A DNA stretch of 64,000 nucleotides from Cytospora piceicola (taxonomy: Eukaryota > Ascomycota > Sordariomycetes > Diaporthales > Cytosporaceae): positions 992,001-1,056,000 of the forward strand of contig JALQBC010000001.1 in assembly GCA_023375675.1 (NCBI GenBank), written 5' to 3'. Below the pieces are notes generated by a model. The model did no database searches and was not told the DNA's origin. It saw nothing but the letters and a program-made list of their open reading frames with translations. Shown piece after piece: positions 1 through 10,812 of the stretch (positions are counted from its first letter, which is position 1; each line of letters begins with the position of its first letter). Both the position numbers and the translations under genes were made by a program.

Positions 1-1431
1 TGTGTGTCTTCAGCTGCTTTGAATGAAATGTAATCAAATACTCTGGGCAAAGCAACTGGGTTTAGCGAGGCTACACGCCGGCTCACTTCTCTGTTATATC
101 TCTGGACTCTGTCTTTTTCTTCATGTTCACTGGGAATAACTGTTAGACACCACAACCAATTTGCTCAGTATGTAAGAAAGTACTTGCTGTTGTGATTTGT
201 GACGTGATAACAAGTCCTGTCGATGGAAATGTCTTTCACAGCCGGGATAGGTGCATGCGTATCTAGGGACTTGGTGGCTTAATTCATGCCTCCTAAACGG
301 AATTTAGTCGAAATCAAGATTTGTGTAGATGGATATAAAACGAACCGAAGATGCTCTTGCCTAGTGAAAGTCTATAGCAAATGTTAAAATGGCTTATGAT
401 ACTTAGCGGAGCGGTGGTGCTCTCGCCTTTGGAGGATTGCACATATCGCATGTGAATACTGGCACACCCTTCCTGGCTCTAGAGACCCTTCCAGTAATTG
501 GCGTGGCCCCGGAAAGTCTTTCAGGGTCAGGAAACGCGATTAGGCGTGGAGATTGCTGCGGGGGCAGTCCCTCCCGGCCATCCTGTGTGTTGAAAGTAGA
601 CTCATCGCTGTTCGAATCCATGATAGTACTGAGAGGTTTTCAGGTGCAAGTCGGCCACTAATTCTGTACTTTAATTACACATCAGATCCAGCGTGAAGAT
701 GATTAGTTCAAATGGGAGCAAATGATTGAGAGTTTATCGGATTCTTGAAGAATTCGAAACATAATGGGCGGAGGCTCATATTTTTAAGGCAACATTATAT
801 CAAAACATACCTACTAATCAAGAATCAAGTACACAGCCCTACTGCAGCCAGTGCACATTCTGCATCTCGTATAGCAACGGCGCAGATAGCAAGGCGCAGT
901 ATCCGCAGATCACCAAGGCGCAGTGTCATTGCATATGTGTACAGCCCCCCCCCCCCCAAGAGAATTCAGAAGTTTTGCAGTTACCTAAGTACTTAGGTAG
1001 GTAGATCAAGATGTCAGCTTCACAATGGCGGTCACTTCAAAGCCAGCAATACACACAAACTGTACAGATGGCCTCATGGTAATATAAGATGTGCTGGGAT
1101 TTTTGATGATGTTGGACGAACTGTTTATATGAGTACCTAAAGATACCTAGATACTTGAGTGAATACCTAGGTACCTTGTTACATACTTAGGAGGAATATG
1201 TAGGTTGAACCCTGACGTCCTTCCACCCCCCCCCGTTCACCCGGGGTCGGCAACCCTCCTTTCCAGGCCTATCAGCGTTTTTGTCCAGATTGCAGTTAGC
1301 GAACACTATAATGTTCCTGCGATACTTTTTCTCGAGTCCACCTTTCTCTTTACCGATCTCATCATTTCTTGAGCCCCTCCACGGTGCGCATCTGCTGTCT
1401 TTTCAGAACAAACCTGACACAAATCATCATA
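1..1431. other. intergenic, no gene seen
   Basis: No convincing gene was seen. The stretch holds a run of C near 947 and another near 1227. It also has clusters of the short palindromic motif TACCTAGGTA and its variants near 975-1005 and 1137-1190. The right end is presumably the promoter of the HET-domain gene. Confidence 0.5.
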
Positions 1432-3979
1432 ATGGCGTCCGTCAGCCGTTACAGTTATACAACCTTGCCTTCTCCTTCTCATGTCCGCCTTCTTGAGCTA
1501 CGGCCATCACCAAACCCCTCAACCCCTCTTACAGCTTCTATCCTTGTGACAGACCTTGACGACGACGATGACGGCTTTCTTTACGAAGCCTTATCATACA
1601 CATGGGGGCCTCCTGTCTTTCAAGAAAAGCTTATAATTTATGATCGTTCAGGCAACGAACGAATCTTGATGATCACCACGGCCCTCGCAAGTGCCTTGCG
1701 CAGATTCAGACAGGCCGGAAGACCTCGCAATATCTGGGCAGATGCCGTATGTATCAACCAAGGCGATGATGTGGAAAAGAGCACACAAATCCCCTTGATG
1801 TCGCGCATTTATCGTGAAGCTGTGCGAGTACTTGTCTGGTTGGGAGACTCGGAGCAAATTGAACGGCCGCTAGTGTATCTAGCTGGGCGTGCGCAAAAGG
1901 CAAAGTGCAATACTGCCGCTACCAGTTCGAGGTTGAAAGAAGCCCTTTCAACATTGCTATCGTCTCCATGGTTCGGTAGACGCTGGATCATTCAGGAAAC
2001 CGTGCTAAATTCCGACGTGTTGCTCTGCTGTGGCCCGTCTGAATTGACGTGGTCGCGATTGGCGAGCATTATACGAGGTAGTCCTTTCGATGGCAAACGA
2101 CTAGATACGCCAGCAGCGCAATCCGTCCTGACGATGTTCGACCTTTGGAAATTTTGGACTCTGGGGGATAGATCGGATGTTGATTGTGGCCTGATGACAC
2201 TCCTGCAGCGTTTCGAGGCCTCGGATTGTTCTGATCCGAGGGACAGAATTTATGCTTTGGCTGGACTTGCTAACGACGTGACTTTCGCCAATAGTCACAC
2301 AGACGAGTCTATAAGTGTTGATAATGAGTCCGAGGACAAGACACCAGCGCGTCTTGTGATTGAATCCGACTACAGCCTGCCTGCAGAAGAGCTTTTTACA
2401 AGAGTAGCTGAATCCATCTATTACCGGGATAATTTGCATGGTTTGATCTGGTTGCTATCTCAAGCAGGTTCCCGTCGTTCTCGTCCGGCAAAAGCTCTCG
2501 ATGGCTCACCATGTATCCCGAGGATCCCTTCTTGGGTACCCGACTGGCCTCTGCGAAGAACCTGCAGCCCGCTACAATATCCCTTGGATTCTCCACTAAG
2601 ATTCCGGGAGGAAGTGGATCACCAGATCCGCCGTCTGTCAGATGGTCGATCCATTGTGACCGCGTATATGCGATGTGTGGTCACCCTGCCAAAGAATACA
2701 CTGATGTTCCACTTTATTCAACAAGCTCACCTTCTACTGAAGGAAAGCACTCGGTTGGGAGCCCAGATTCCAGTCCAAGAGCGCTCAACCGGAAGGTTAG
2801 AGCTCTTGGACATCCAGTGTAAAAGTGCCAGCTATCCCTCGAAGCTTGACTTCAGAGCTAAAAGGCTTTGGATGGCTCAGACCTTTGTTATGTTGTATGG
2901 AGGGCATGATAATAGTTCTCAGACACTGAAAGTGCGTATTTCCCCCAAAAACTTGCAACTTCAACGAAGACTTTCCTATTTGAAGTGTCACTACAACTGA
3001 CATCGTGCTGCAGGACTCTGAAGGAAATGATGGTCAAACCGCCGATGATATCAACCAGGCGTGGCGGCGCGAAGTCATCAGAACTTTCGCCTGCGCACTC
3101 TCGGGCGGCTGTTGCCTTGTCGATACACTCGAGCAACACCACAGGCTCCATCTCAAGTCACTTATTCCGGACGATCCATTGCCTGACCCCGCAAGTGTCG
3201 CTCCGGAAAGTCTTAGATGGTTTCGGAAAGTACACCACGGACCGTCTCGGCACGGCTTTTCCACCCGGGAGCGTTATCTTGGCCAGTGCCTGCACTTTCC
3301 CGATGGCCTATTTGCCTCACAGATGATCACGACAGTGGAACAGATCCTGGACTGGGATGGGGCATCCATGAATAAGGATATTTCAGATATCGCTTCGGGC
3401 CCCTTCTTCAATCTCATTGACAAGGTAATGGAAGGAAGATTGCTCTATCAAGCCGACACCAACACCCAGCCAACTGCAGCTCTACCCGGCATGATTCTAG
3501 GCGTGGGACCTCGTCACACTGAAGTTGGCGACAAGATCGTGGCTTTCGCCTATGGGCAAGAGCGAACAAATCGTATTAACGCTCTTGACTCTACCTTTAT
3601 TGTCAGAAGACGAAGTCTCAGTGATTTGAGGGGCATCAGGGACAATTTAGACGTCTCAAACGGAGCTTGCCATCTATCACCACAATCACCACAATCACCC
3701 TATCTTGAAGACAAGAAACCTTGGATTCCAGAACGCCGGAATGCTAGTTCGTCACATAATGATGCTGATGATCCCAACCTAGAGTATACGCAAAATTGTG
3801 GAGCCTATGAGCTGGTTGGTGATTGCTGGTGTGCAGGTACCGCTGCAACGTTGAAGGCGAGAGGATTGTGGTTGTTTGAAGATGTCATGCACGACAGTTC
3901 GATACGAAATGATCACAAGGGGGCTCATCTTCAGGGGCAGCAACCAACCATGGGCTGGTTCACGCTCGTCTTTTGTTGA
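1432..3979 (+). CDS. HET-domain (heterokaryon incompatibility) protein
   Basis: Two exons, 1432-2931 and 3014-3979, give an 821-residue protein. The 82-bp intron has donor GTGCGT, branch CTGAC and acceptor CAG, and is phase 0. The N-terminal third shows the HET-domain blocks: YEALSYTWG at residues 51-59, IWADAVCINQ at 101-110, then RIYREAVRVLVWLG ending near 138. A later DPRDRIYALAGLA block lies near 280. The C-terminal exon carries the GDKIVAF and YELVGDCW segments usual in the long tail of these proteins. I chose ATG 1432 because upstream in-frame codons add only low-complexity sequence. HET proteins take part in allorecognition and cell death after hyphal fusion, or in related self/non-self signalling. 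The sequence does not show which partner this one senses. No stop codon or frameshift breaks it. Such genes are numerous and variable in Pezizomycotina, which fits the gene-poor setting. Confidence 0.88.
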
Positions 3980-5070
3980 TGACAATGGGTTCTAGACAAC
4001 CAGGAGACTCTGGCATTAGTGTCCGATAGTGAGGTGGTCTGCCATATAGCAGTTGTAGCTGTACAGTAAATGCAGTACAAAGCAATCGGCTCTACGATCA
4101 GTCGGTTTTATTTTTTTCTGCTCATTGTTGATTCGCCCACATGTCTACGGTTGGTGGATAAGGTATTGATCGAGGTGACATCTGGCTCCCCCCTTGCAAC
4201 TCAACAATAACTCAACACTTTTGTATCGGGTCCTATTATATGTAAGATGGATTAAACTACCCTCCCCTCTACCTACATATGTACATGATAGGATTAGGTA
4301 ACGTGTAAATAATCATTTAGGTACATCTAAACTTGTAGGCATGTGAACCTCTTGTAAATTAACGACCCGATTAGCAACCACCTTCTGCGCCATTGTCACT
4401 CAAAACGCCCTGTCTTATTCTGGAATACAGACAATGGTGTGTTGCAACTGCTGGATTAAGTGCTCCGATATACGAACAAAATTTGTATGTGGCTTAAGCA
4501 AGCTGTGTGCTTACGTCTTCCGGAAGAACATCACAAAACAGAGCGACCCGAAGCCAAGGGGGCATTGGACTGATGCATGTGGCTACACATCCTGGGGTCC
4601 CTGCAAGGACCATAAACACGTCGACGTCAGTAATGGTCCGAAATCACCCATTCGCCGAAACATGCCCCGGTCACAGCCACATATGATGTGGTAGCGAAGA
4701 TCCAGGCCCAAAGCAGAGTTATTGCGGAGAAGGAAGGGGAAAGATTGGGGTCCATCTGGGGAAGCCTGTCGAGATGCCATTAGTCTCTGTGACCAGTTGA
4801 CAGTGGCGAACCTAGGTATAAGATGCCACTGCCTGGCCATGCGTGCCTGCGTGCGTTGTCTCCCGGGTTAAGTGGAAGGTCCGAGATTCGGTGTCCCTCC
4901 CGTACAGGAAAAAGCAATTCCACCAATCCCCCGTGTGATGACATCTCGGGGGTCATTATGGATTCTTTATATGCCATACATGTACCATCAAGTCTTATAT
5001 CTCTGGATTATAGTGTATTTCCATATTAACTATTTCAAGCAATACCAGCTTTACTTCCTCATCAAGTCCG
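3980..5070. other. intergenic, no supported gene
   Basis: About 1.1 kb between the HET gene and the esterase. One ATG-initiated frame at 4434-4694 encodes 86 residues with several early cysteines. It has no signal peptide or recognisable fold and is not called. The right end should contain the esterase promoter. Confidence 0.4.
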
Positions 5071-6256
5071 ATGCCTTTCAAGTGTGACTTAGCAGCATGT
5101 TTCGCTGCTCTTCTACTATGCCTGCACTCCTCATCTGCAACACCTCTCTTACCAAAACCAAGTTTTCGGTGGGATGAGACCAGATATGTGTAAGTGAATT
5201 CCATATGGTATCATATGTGATCCAGTCAAATCTGAAAAGAAAATAAAATGCAAACCAGAATCTGACAACTATCCAGTATTGCCTTTGGAGACTCATACAC
5301 ATACGCTCAAGGAACGCTGGGTTATGCCAACTCCACATACATCGGCAGCAATTTAAACTTCTCCTACACTCCCGAACAACTCCTGTCAGACCGTATAGTG
5401 CAGGAAGATGTCGACGGTACAGCCAACCGAGGACCAAACTGGATCGAGGACATCACCGGCTGTGGCGTGAAACAAGGTTTGACCGACCCAAGGACCTGCG
5501 ACATCCAGCTATGGGACTTCGCGTTCGGTGGCGCCGACATCTCTGTGGAATACCTGCCACTTCACCACAATTGGTCGGTACAGCTTGTCAACCAAACCGA
5601 GCAGTTCCTCACCTACGCGCAGCCGGTACTCAAGCATATTGTGGACCCCAAGAAGACCCTTGTGGCTGTTTGGATCGGGATAAACGACATTGGAGATTCC
5701 AACGAATTGGACGTCAACTTCCCCGAGTTCTATGAGGCGCTCATAACCACGATGTTCCAACAGGCGGTCCAGCCGGTCTTTGATGCCGGGTACAGGAATT
5801 TCCTCTTCATGAATCTTCCTCCCCTGGACCGAACACCCGGAAATGTCGGTCGAGCCGCTGGACCTCTGCCCAACACAACCATGGTCGGGTGGTGGGACGA
5901 CACGCTCGACAAGCACGCTTCTGTTTTTGCCGACCAGAACAAGGGGGCCACATCCCTGGTCTTTGATTCGAACACTTTCTTGAACCATGTCCTGGACAAT
6001 CATGATGCGTATGGTATCAAGAATGTCACCGGATACTGTCCTGCGTTTGATCAGCCACTGCCTGTGACTCAATATGGGTGCTTGCCCCTTGATGAGTACT
6101 TTTGGTACAATAACGGCCACATGTAAGTGATAGCATACCGGAGGATGCTTATGACACAGAAGTGTATACTGAAATTGCAGCAGGACAACACACACTCACA
6201 AGATTCTAGCAGCGGAGCTCGAGAGGTTTTTAATCGCTTCGTCTGGTAGAACATGA
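5071..6256 (+). CDS. secreted GDSL/SGNH esterase (CE16-like)
   Basis: Three exons, 5071-5189, 5277-6122 and 6184-6256, give 345 residues. Residues 1-23 look like a signal peptide. The nucleophile motif FGDSY is at 43-47 (Ser46) and is restored exactly by splicing out 5190-5276 (GTAAGT donor, CTGAC branch, CAG acceptor). WIGINDIGDS is the GxND block. The short third exon supplies the histidine-rich end, TTHTHK, where the catalytic His is expected. Fungal members of this family are extracellular acetyl-esterases or lipase-like acylhydrolases acting on plant polysaccharides or lipids. The exact substrate cannot be read from the sequence. The second intron starts at GTAAGT whose TAA would be an in-frame stop if the intron is retained. 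Its acceptor is a NAGNAG tandem (6178-6183), so either of two mature ends differing by one residue is possible. Confidence 0.9.
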
Positions 6257-7130
6257 GGGCTCCTGTCACTGGCCAGCTGGCTTTGAAGGGTGCTCGGATA
6301 GGTTTTATCGATCAATTTTAATGCGAGGCGCCAAAACTCTCGTTTTTCTCGCGAGAACCATGAAAGTATTACGAGCGATCCATTCTATATTGACAATACT
6401 TTGATGCGTGTTGTGGACAACCCTTCAGTCCTTGATTTCTAGTGATACCTACTCATCTAGGATACGTTCACACATGCACGCAACAAGTCTCCATATCGCA
6501 ATTGATCCTCTGACCGTGGATATACGGTCAGTAAACCTTATCATTATTCACACCTAGCATAGCTCCAGGGATAGTAGGTGATGCCCAGATGCCCAGTTTG
6601 AGTAGTATGATTCTACTATGACTCTAGGGCTTTATCGAGGCGCTATCGAGTATTTTAGTGACTATATGTGCTAGCCTTAGAAATGCAGAAATACTCGTCT
6701 CTTACAAGCATTCAGTGTCTTTGTAGTGACCGTTGACGTAAGTAATTATACTTTCGTATCCCCTGGGATGGAAGACGGAAAGGAAGTCCCTCTTTTATTA
6801 GTCAAGACTCGAGAGAGAAATCTAACCTTGAGAGAATTGATTAGTTGATCTATAACTAATTGCATGGTGACTTTTTGTAATAAGCAAGCCTCTTGAGTTA
6901 GCCCGACTGACGCTCCTAAGGTTCCTTGGCCTTCTTCCCAATATTTATGGGCCTCTTATCACCAGTGCAGAAGATTCCATGCATAACTTCCCAAGGGTTC
7001 TTTAGCTGTAAGGGGGTGACCCCCTAGGCCTTCATATTATTAGTTGTATTGGTTACTAGTAGTTACTAGGAACTTCGATATAACTCACAAAGACAGCCTA
7101 GCGTCAAGAAAGACGGTCTCGCTGCCAGAA
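6257..7130. other. AT-rich intergenic with left inverted-repeat arm
   Basis: No gene was seen. The right half contains the left arm (6777-6940) of a diverged inverted repeat whose partner lies at 8178-8345. Confidence 0.5.
6777..6940 (+). repeat. left arm of diverged inverted repeat
   Basis: This roughly 165-bp stretch aligns with the reverse complement of 8178-8345. Shared blocks include AAGCAAGCCTCTTGAG, CATGGTGA and the inner edge CCTTCTTCCC. Order and spacing are conserved and small gaps are needed. By eye identity is about 70 percent. The two arms bracket 1.2 kb holding the small membrane-protein gene. It may be a decayed terminal inverted repeat of a transposon, or two inverted copies of one interspersed repeat. 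Confidence 0.7.
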
Positions 7131-7454
7131 TCAGTCGGGGGTGATCAGAAGGATGATGATAGCCAGAGCGGGCACGTAGCAGAAGACTGCGACTAGGAGC
7201 ATGGTATGGGCTCCAAGGCGGTTGCCGATAGCAAGACCCAGGGTGGAGCAGAGAATGGTGACGACAGTCACGGTGACGCCAATGGAGAACTGGACGCTAC
7301 ACGCAGGGCCGCACTTGTCGTAACATCCGCGGTTATTACTGCCGAAAGTGATGGGAATCATGGGAACGAGATTGTCTCGCTCAAGGCTCATGTTGTTGTT
7401 GCCGTCAGCATCAGTACCGTTGTACTTCATGTTTGATGAGGTGTTCGTAGCCAT
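7131..7454 (-). CDS. small two-helix membrane protein, function unknown
   Basis: A single uninterrupted frame of 107 codons starts at ATG 7454. The first 45 residues are polar and rich in Asn and Asp. A Cys-containing turn (RGCYDKCGPACS) follows, then two hydrophobic segments of about 22-24 residues, roughly 54-78 and 83-104, which look like transmembrane helices. I do not recognise a family. The clean hydrophobicity pattern argues for a real gene, but the frame is short and has no intron to confirm it. It lies between the arms of the inverted repeat 6777-6940 / 8178-8345, so it could be cargo of a decayed mobile element or a resident gene flanked by repeats. No signal peptide is seen. Confidence 0.5.
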   Translation of the reverse strand: MATNTSSNMKYNGTDADGNNNMSLERDNLVPMIPITFGSNNRGCYDKCGPACSVQFSIGVTVTVVTILCSTLGLAIGNRLGAHTMLLVAVFCYVPALAIIILLITPD

Positions 7455-7689
7455 TTCTGTGTAATTATAGTGGAGGTGCGTCTTGGGTGTCTGGAAAGAA
7501 GTGTCAGGAAAGTGTGGAAAATCGAGACAATGTCAAACGGTCATATTTTGTGGATGCAGGTGATGAATTGAGAGCTTGTAGGGAAACTGTTGGTAGTAAA
7601 GGGTTTATGTGTTTTGTGCGTTTTTGTTTAGCTCACCGTGAACAGTAAATGATGAAACAATCATAACCATATCACGATCTGTGCTGCCA

Positions 7690-7752
7690 CGGTTTCGGTC
7701 TGCATTTGTACGGTCTCGGTTTGGGTTTCTACAGTCTCGGTCTGCGCTGCCA
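7690..7752 (+). repeat. 21-bp tandem repeat, three copies
   Basis: Three consecutive 21-bp units (7690-7710, 7711-7731, 7732-7752) share the core CGGTCTCGGTYTG with a few substitutions. They lie upstream of the small membrane-protein gene, inside the inverted-repeat segment. No coding role is evident. Confidence 0.75.
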
Positions 7753-8177
7753 CTGTCTGCAAATGAGTTGGGCCATTGCTGCATGTGACCTAGGGCCTTC
7801 TCGCGTCCATGGAGTTGTTCTGAGGCCATCGCGATCCTGGTCTGCGAAGCTTTGCTTGGGGTCTGAAGCTCCTCTGGTAATTGGCCGTGTTTTGCGTGTT
7901 GCGTTGTTGTTTTTAAATGAGGCGCACTCGAGTGTCTTCAGTCTGGAAGGACATTCGACTTTTCACATATCGAGTAGAAGAGCACGGTTGGGTCCTGCTG
8001 TTCATCAGACGCTTGGAACTCTGCCTCTTCAGGTCACAAGTAAGGGGTCACGAGGCGATAAAAAGCCGATAAGAAGGTAGGATGATGATAAGGACTGAAT
8101 ACTCGAAAATATTACTAGGAGCACTATCACGTATAGACTCTTCCTGCAAAATTAACAAGAGTACCGGTACCACCAAC

Positions 8178-8345
8178 TTCGGGAAGAAGGGTAAGGAATC
8201 CTGATTAAGTCAGATCAGGTTGTCTCAAGAGGCTTGCTTGTTGAGGAAATCACCATGAAACTAATTACAGATCACCTAAAACATTTTCTAGGTTGCCTTG
8301 CTCTCTCTTCAGTCTTAACACACGAGAGAGGGGCTTGTCTTTTAT
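8178..8345 (-). repeat. right arm of diverged inverted repeat
   Basis: The reverse complement of this stretch aligns along its length with 6777-6940. The inner edge GGGAAGAAGG corresponds to CCTTCTTCCC of the left arm. Both arms point their CCTTCTTCCC ends inward. No target-site duplication could be identified by eye. Confidence 0.7.
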
Positions 8346-9750
8346 GTTCGAGTCTAATCAGAACTAATCAAACTCATACTGTCTTTTTCTTTGCTCTTAT
8401 CAAATCCTGATTAGGGTTATCAACTTTGCCTGATTATCGTTTATTCTAATTTGTCCCTGATTTCTTCACTCGTATGTGAACATAATCTGACTGGCCAGCA
8501 TGGTCAAGGCTCAAGGTCGAGTATAATAAAGTCACCACCAGCACAATATCTCAAGAATCAATATTAACCTTTGAATATAGATTAGGCTGGCAATCAATGT
8601 GGAAACCGCATTTGATTTGATAAATATGTAGTTAGGACCAAAATTGTTATAGAACATAGAACACAGAGACCCTCAAATTAGAGTTAGTACAGTAATCGAA
8701 CAGGTCGACAGCCTTCTCTCCGTTTTCCTTTTCTCTTTCATCCTTCCCATTGCCACTCCTCCCCCCATCCCCCACTTTCAATTTTTTTTCTTCCGTTTCC
8801 ATCATAACATAGCCACTGTTATCCTCGTCATCATCCTCTTCGGTCTATTATTTATTTCCCTCCAGATTGGAAAATCAGCCTAATAAGCTGCGTAAGATTC
8901 ACTGACTGACTGACTAACAAGGCTACACACCTAATGGCCAGGTTTAATTCAAGTATCTAGCTCCCACTACCACGCAACTTAGCTAACCTCCTAACCTGCT
9001 AGCTACCTACGTAGCCCCTTAGGCCTGCTACTATATAACCTTAGAGCTCAAATTATAGCTCCCATAGGCCTCAAAGGTGCGTAGTTCTGCAGGCTGGCTT
9101 AGCTAATCTTCCAAAATAACCAGGTCGATACGCGTGCTAACATTTTGTTTTACAATTTATATGGCATAATAATAAGACCTACACAGTCGTAGCAGCGAGC
9201 TACCAGTCAGTAGCTAGCCCACATGGATTGTATACTGTATTAGGATATATTTTCGCACCTATGCCTACTACAGCCTGTGCTCCGGCGGCAGTGCGTCTCA
9301 CGGCCGTGAGCCCTGTCCCCTCGGATAGATTTCTGATTTACTCCGCATTGGACGAGGGTGTCATACCACGAACGTCAATAACTTCGGCATTCGCACTTCT
9401 TGTTGTTCCGGAGAAGTGGACCCTCTGTCGGGTCCGGATTTCCAAGATGGGGCTTTGCATCCGGCTCTCCCGAAGCGGACATCGGGACGAGCCCGGATCG
9501 TAAGGTGACATCTCACATGCAGAGATGCCCCCGGATCACACATATTGAAATACTTCCCGGCTTGATTCCTATGCGCAAGGATGGAATGATCGCGCATCTC
9601 GTCATTACGGAGCAGTCGGTATGGGGGCCCCAAATCAAGGTACGGTACCCGGTATCTGCAGTGTAAGGCTGAGTCCAGATCTTGAAGGCGGGTACCTGAA
9701 GATCTGTCAATGCTTACTAGGATGGACTTCTTGGAAGAGCCGAGGCAACA

Positions 9751-9814
9751 CTGCTAGGCGAATGCGAAAACTGCCAGGCGAATGCGAAGAGACTGCTAGG
9801 CGAATGCGAACAAC
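9751..9814 (+). repeat. 20-22 bp tandem repeat, three copies
   Basis: Three copies of CTGCYAGGCGAATGCGAA with 2-4 bp spacers start at 9751, 9771 and 9793. The array ends about 155 bp before the start codon of the lipocalin-like gene, so it may sit in that gene's promoter. Confidence 0.8.
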
Positions 9815-9968
9815 CTAGTTGCAAATTTGTCACGAAGTGAGCAAGCCCAGGGGCTCCAAAGATATAACAAGGCCGTGCTCACAACGACGATGGCAATTTC
9901 CACCAGCTGACCATCGCCAGCATTCTTACCCTGACTTGAATCAAAGTGTACTTCGATCATTCTTCAAG

Positions 9969-10812
9969 ATGCGCGCCACATACGCTCTCAGCTCCATGCT
10001 CTCCCTGGCGGTTGCCGCCTCTGCCTCCCCCTTGGAGCCCCGTCAAGGAACCACTTCCAATGGCACAAGAGTCGTCTCGGCGCTTTGGGATGGGTAAGCT
10101 TGTCAATCCTCAATCGTGGCTCGTGCTGCGAATCTTTACATCTGCAAAATCACACTTGCTAATCCCGCGTGCACAGACTCTGTTTCTATCCCCAGCCCGA
10201 CTCGACCTTCAACCTGACCACCTATCTGGGGCGTTGGTACCAAGTTGCAGGCTATGTGGCCATCTTCGATGCTGGCTGCAACTGCATCACGGCCGACTAC
10301 ACTCTCAACTCTGACGGTACCGTCGGCGTCAAGAATGAGTGCCAGGAGCTGGGCCTGCCCATCACCATCTCCGGAACAGCCACCACGGCTGACGCGGCCT
10401 ATGGTGAGGCGGGAGTGCTTGATGTTTCATTCTTCAACTCTAGCAGTATCTGCGCTGGACCGAACTACATCGTCCAAGGTGAGTGGATCCTGCCCGGCGT
10501 TCGGGCCGACGATACTCGAAGGATCAGCCTGCTAATAATTGAGCTCGTCGCTTTCGCAGAGTATGTCGTCGATGACTACGCTATCGTGCAGTCGCCGGAC
10601 TTTGCTACGCTGTTCATTCTGAGCCGTGAGCAGAATGTCACCGACACGAAGCGCCAGGTAAGTTCAAGAGCCCCATCCATGGACGTCTGGTTTCCTCTCC
10701 GCCGACCCAGCGCTGACTCCGTATCCAGAGCCTGATCTCGCGTTCTGTGGAACTGGGGTCGACTGAGTCGCTTATTGTTACGGACTCGCAGACCGGCTGC
10801 CTCTACACCTGA
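9969..10812 (+). CDS. secreted lipocalin-like protein
   Basis: Four exons, 9969-10093, 10177-10478, 10560-10657 and 10729-10812, give 202 residues. Residues 1-20 form a signal peptide, followed by a Kex2-like Pro-Arg site near 24-25. The lipocalin signature G-x-W is at 60-62 in LTTYLGRWYQVAGY. The later YVVDDYAIVQSPDFATLFILSR segment matches the lipocalin closing block (residues about 145-165). The first three intron junctions are standard (GTAAGC, GTGAGT and GTAAGT donors, CAG acceptors) and each one restores the frame. Lipocalins (apolipoprotein D / Blc type) are beta-barrels that bind small hydrophobic ligands. The ligand here is unknown. Several cysteines (44, and the CNC pair near 75) may form disulphides, which would suit an extracellular location. 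Confidence 0.85.

Larger units (their letters stand above)
7455..9968. other. AT-rich gene-poor stretch
   Basis: No supportable gene was seen in 2.5 kb. It contains a 21-bp tandem repeat (7690-7752) and the right inverted-repeat arm (8178-8345). Around 8860-9230 the sequence is dense in TAG/CTA and TpA-rich, and looks like degraded repetitive DNA. A 20-22 bp tandem repeat (9751-9814) lies just upstream of the lipocalin-like gene. Confidence 0.5.

Noticed and set aside
604..625. GTTCGAATCC resembling a tRNA B box
   Set aside because: Flanking bases do not pair as a T stem and no A box lies upstream.
4434..4694. 86-residue cysteine-containing frame
   Set aside because: No signal peptide, no homology I recognise, and only weak coding character. 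The early cysteines are not in a known pattern.
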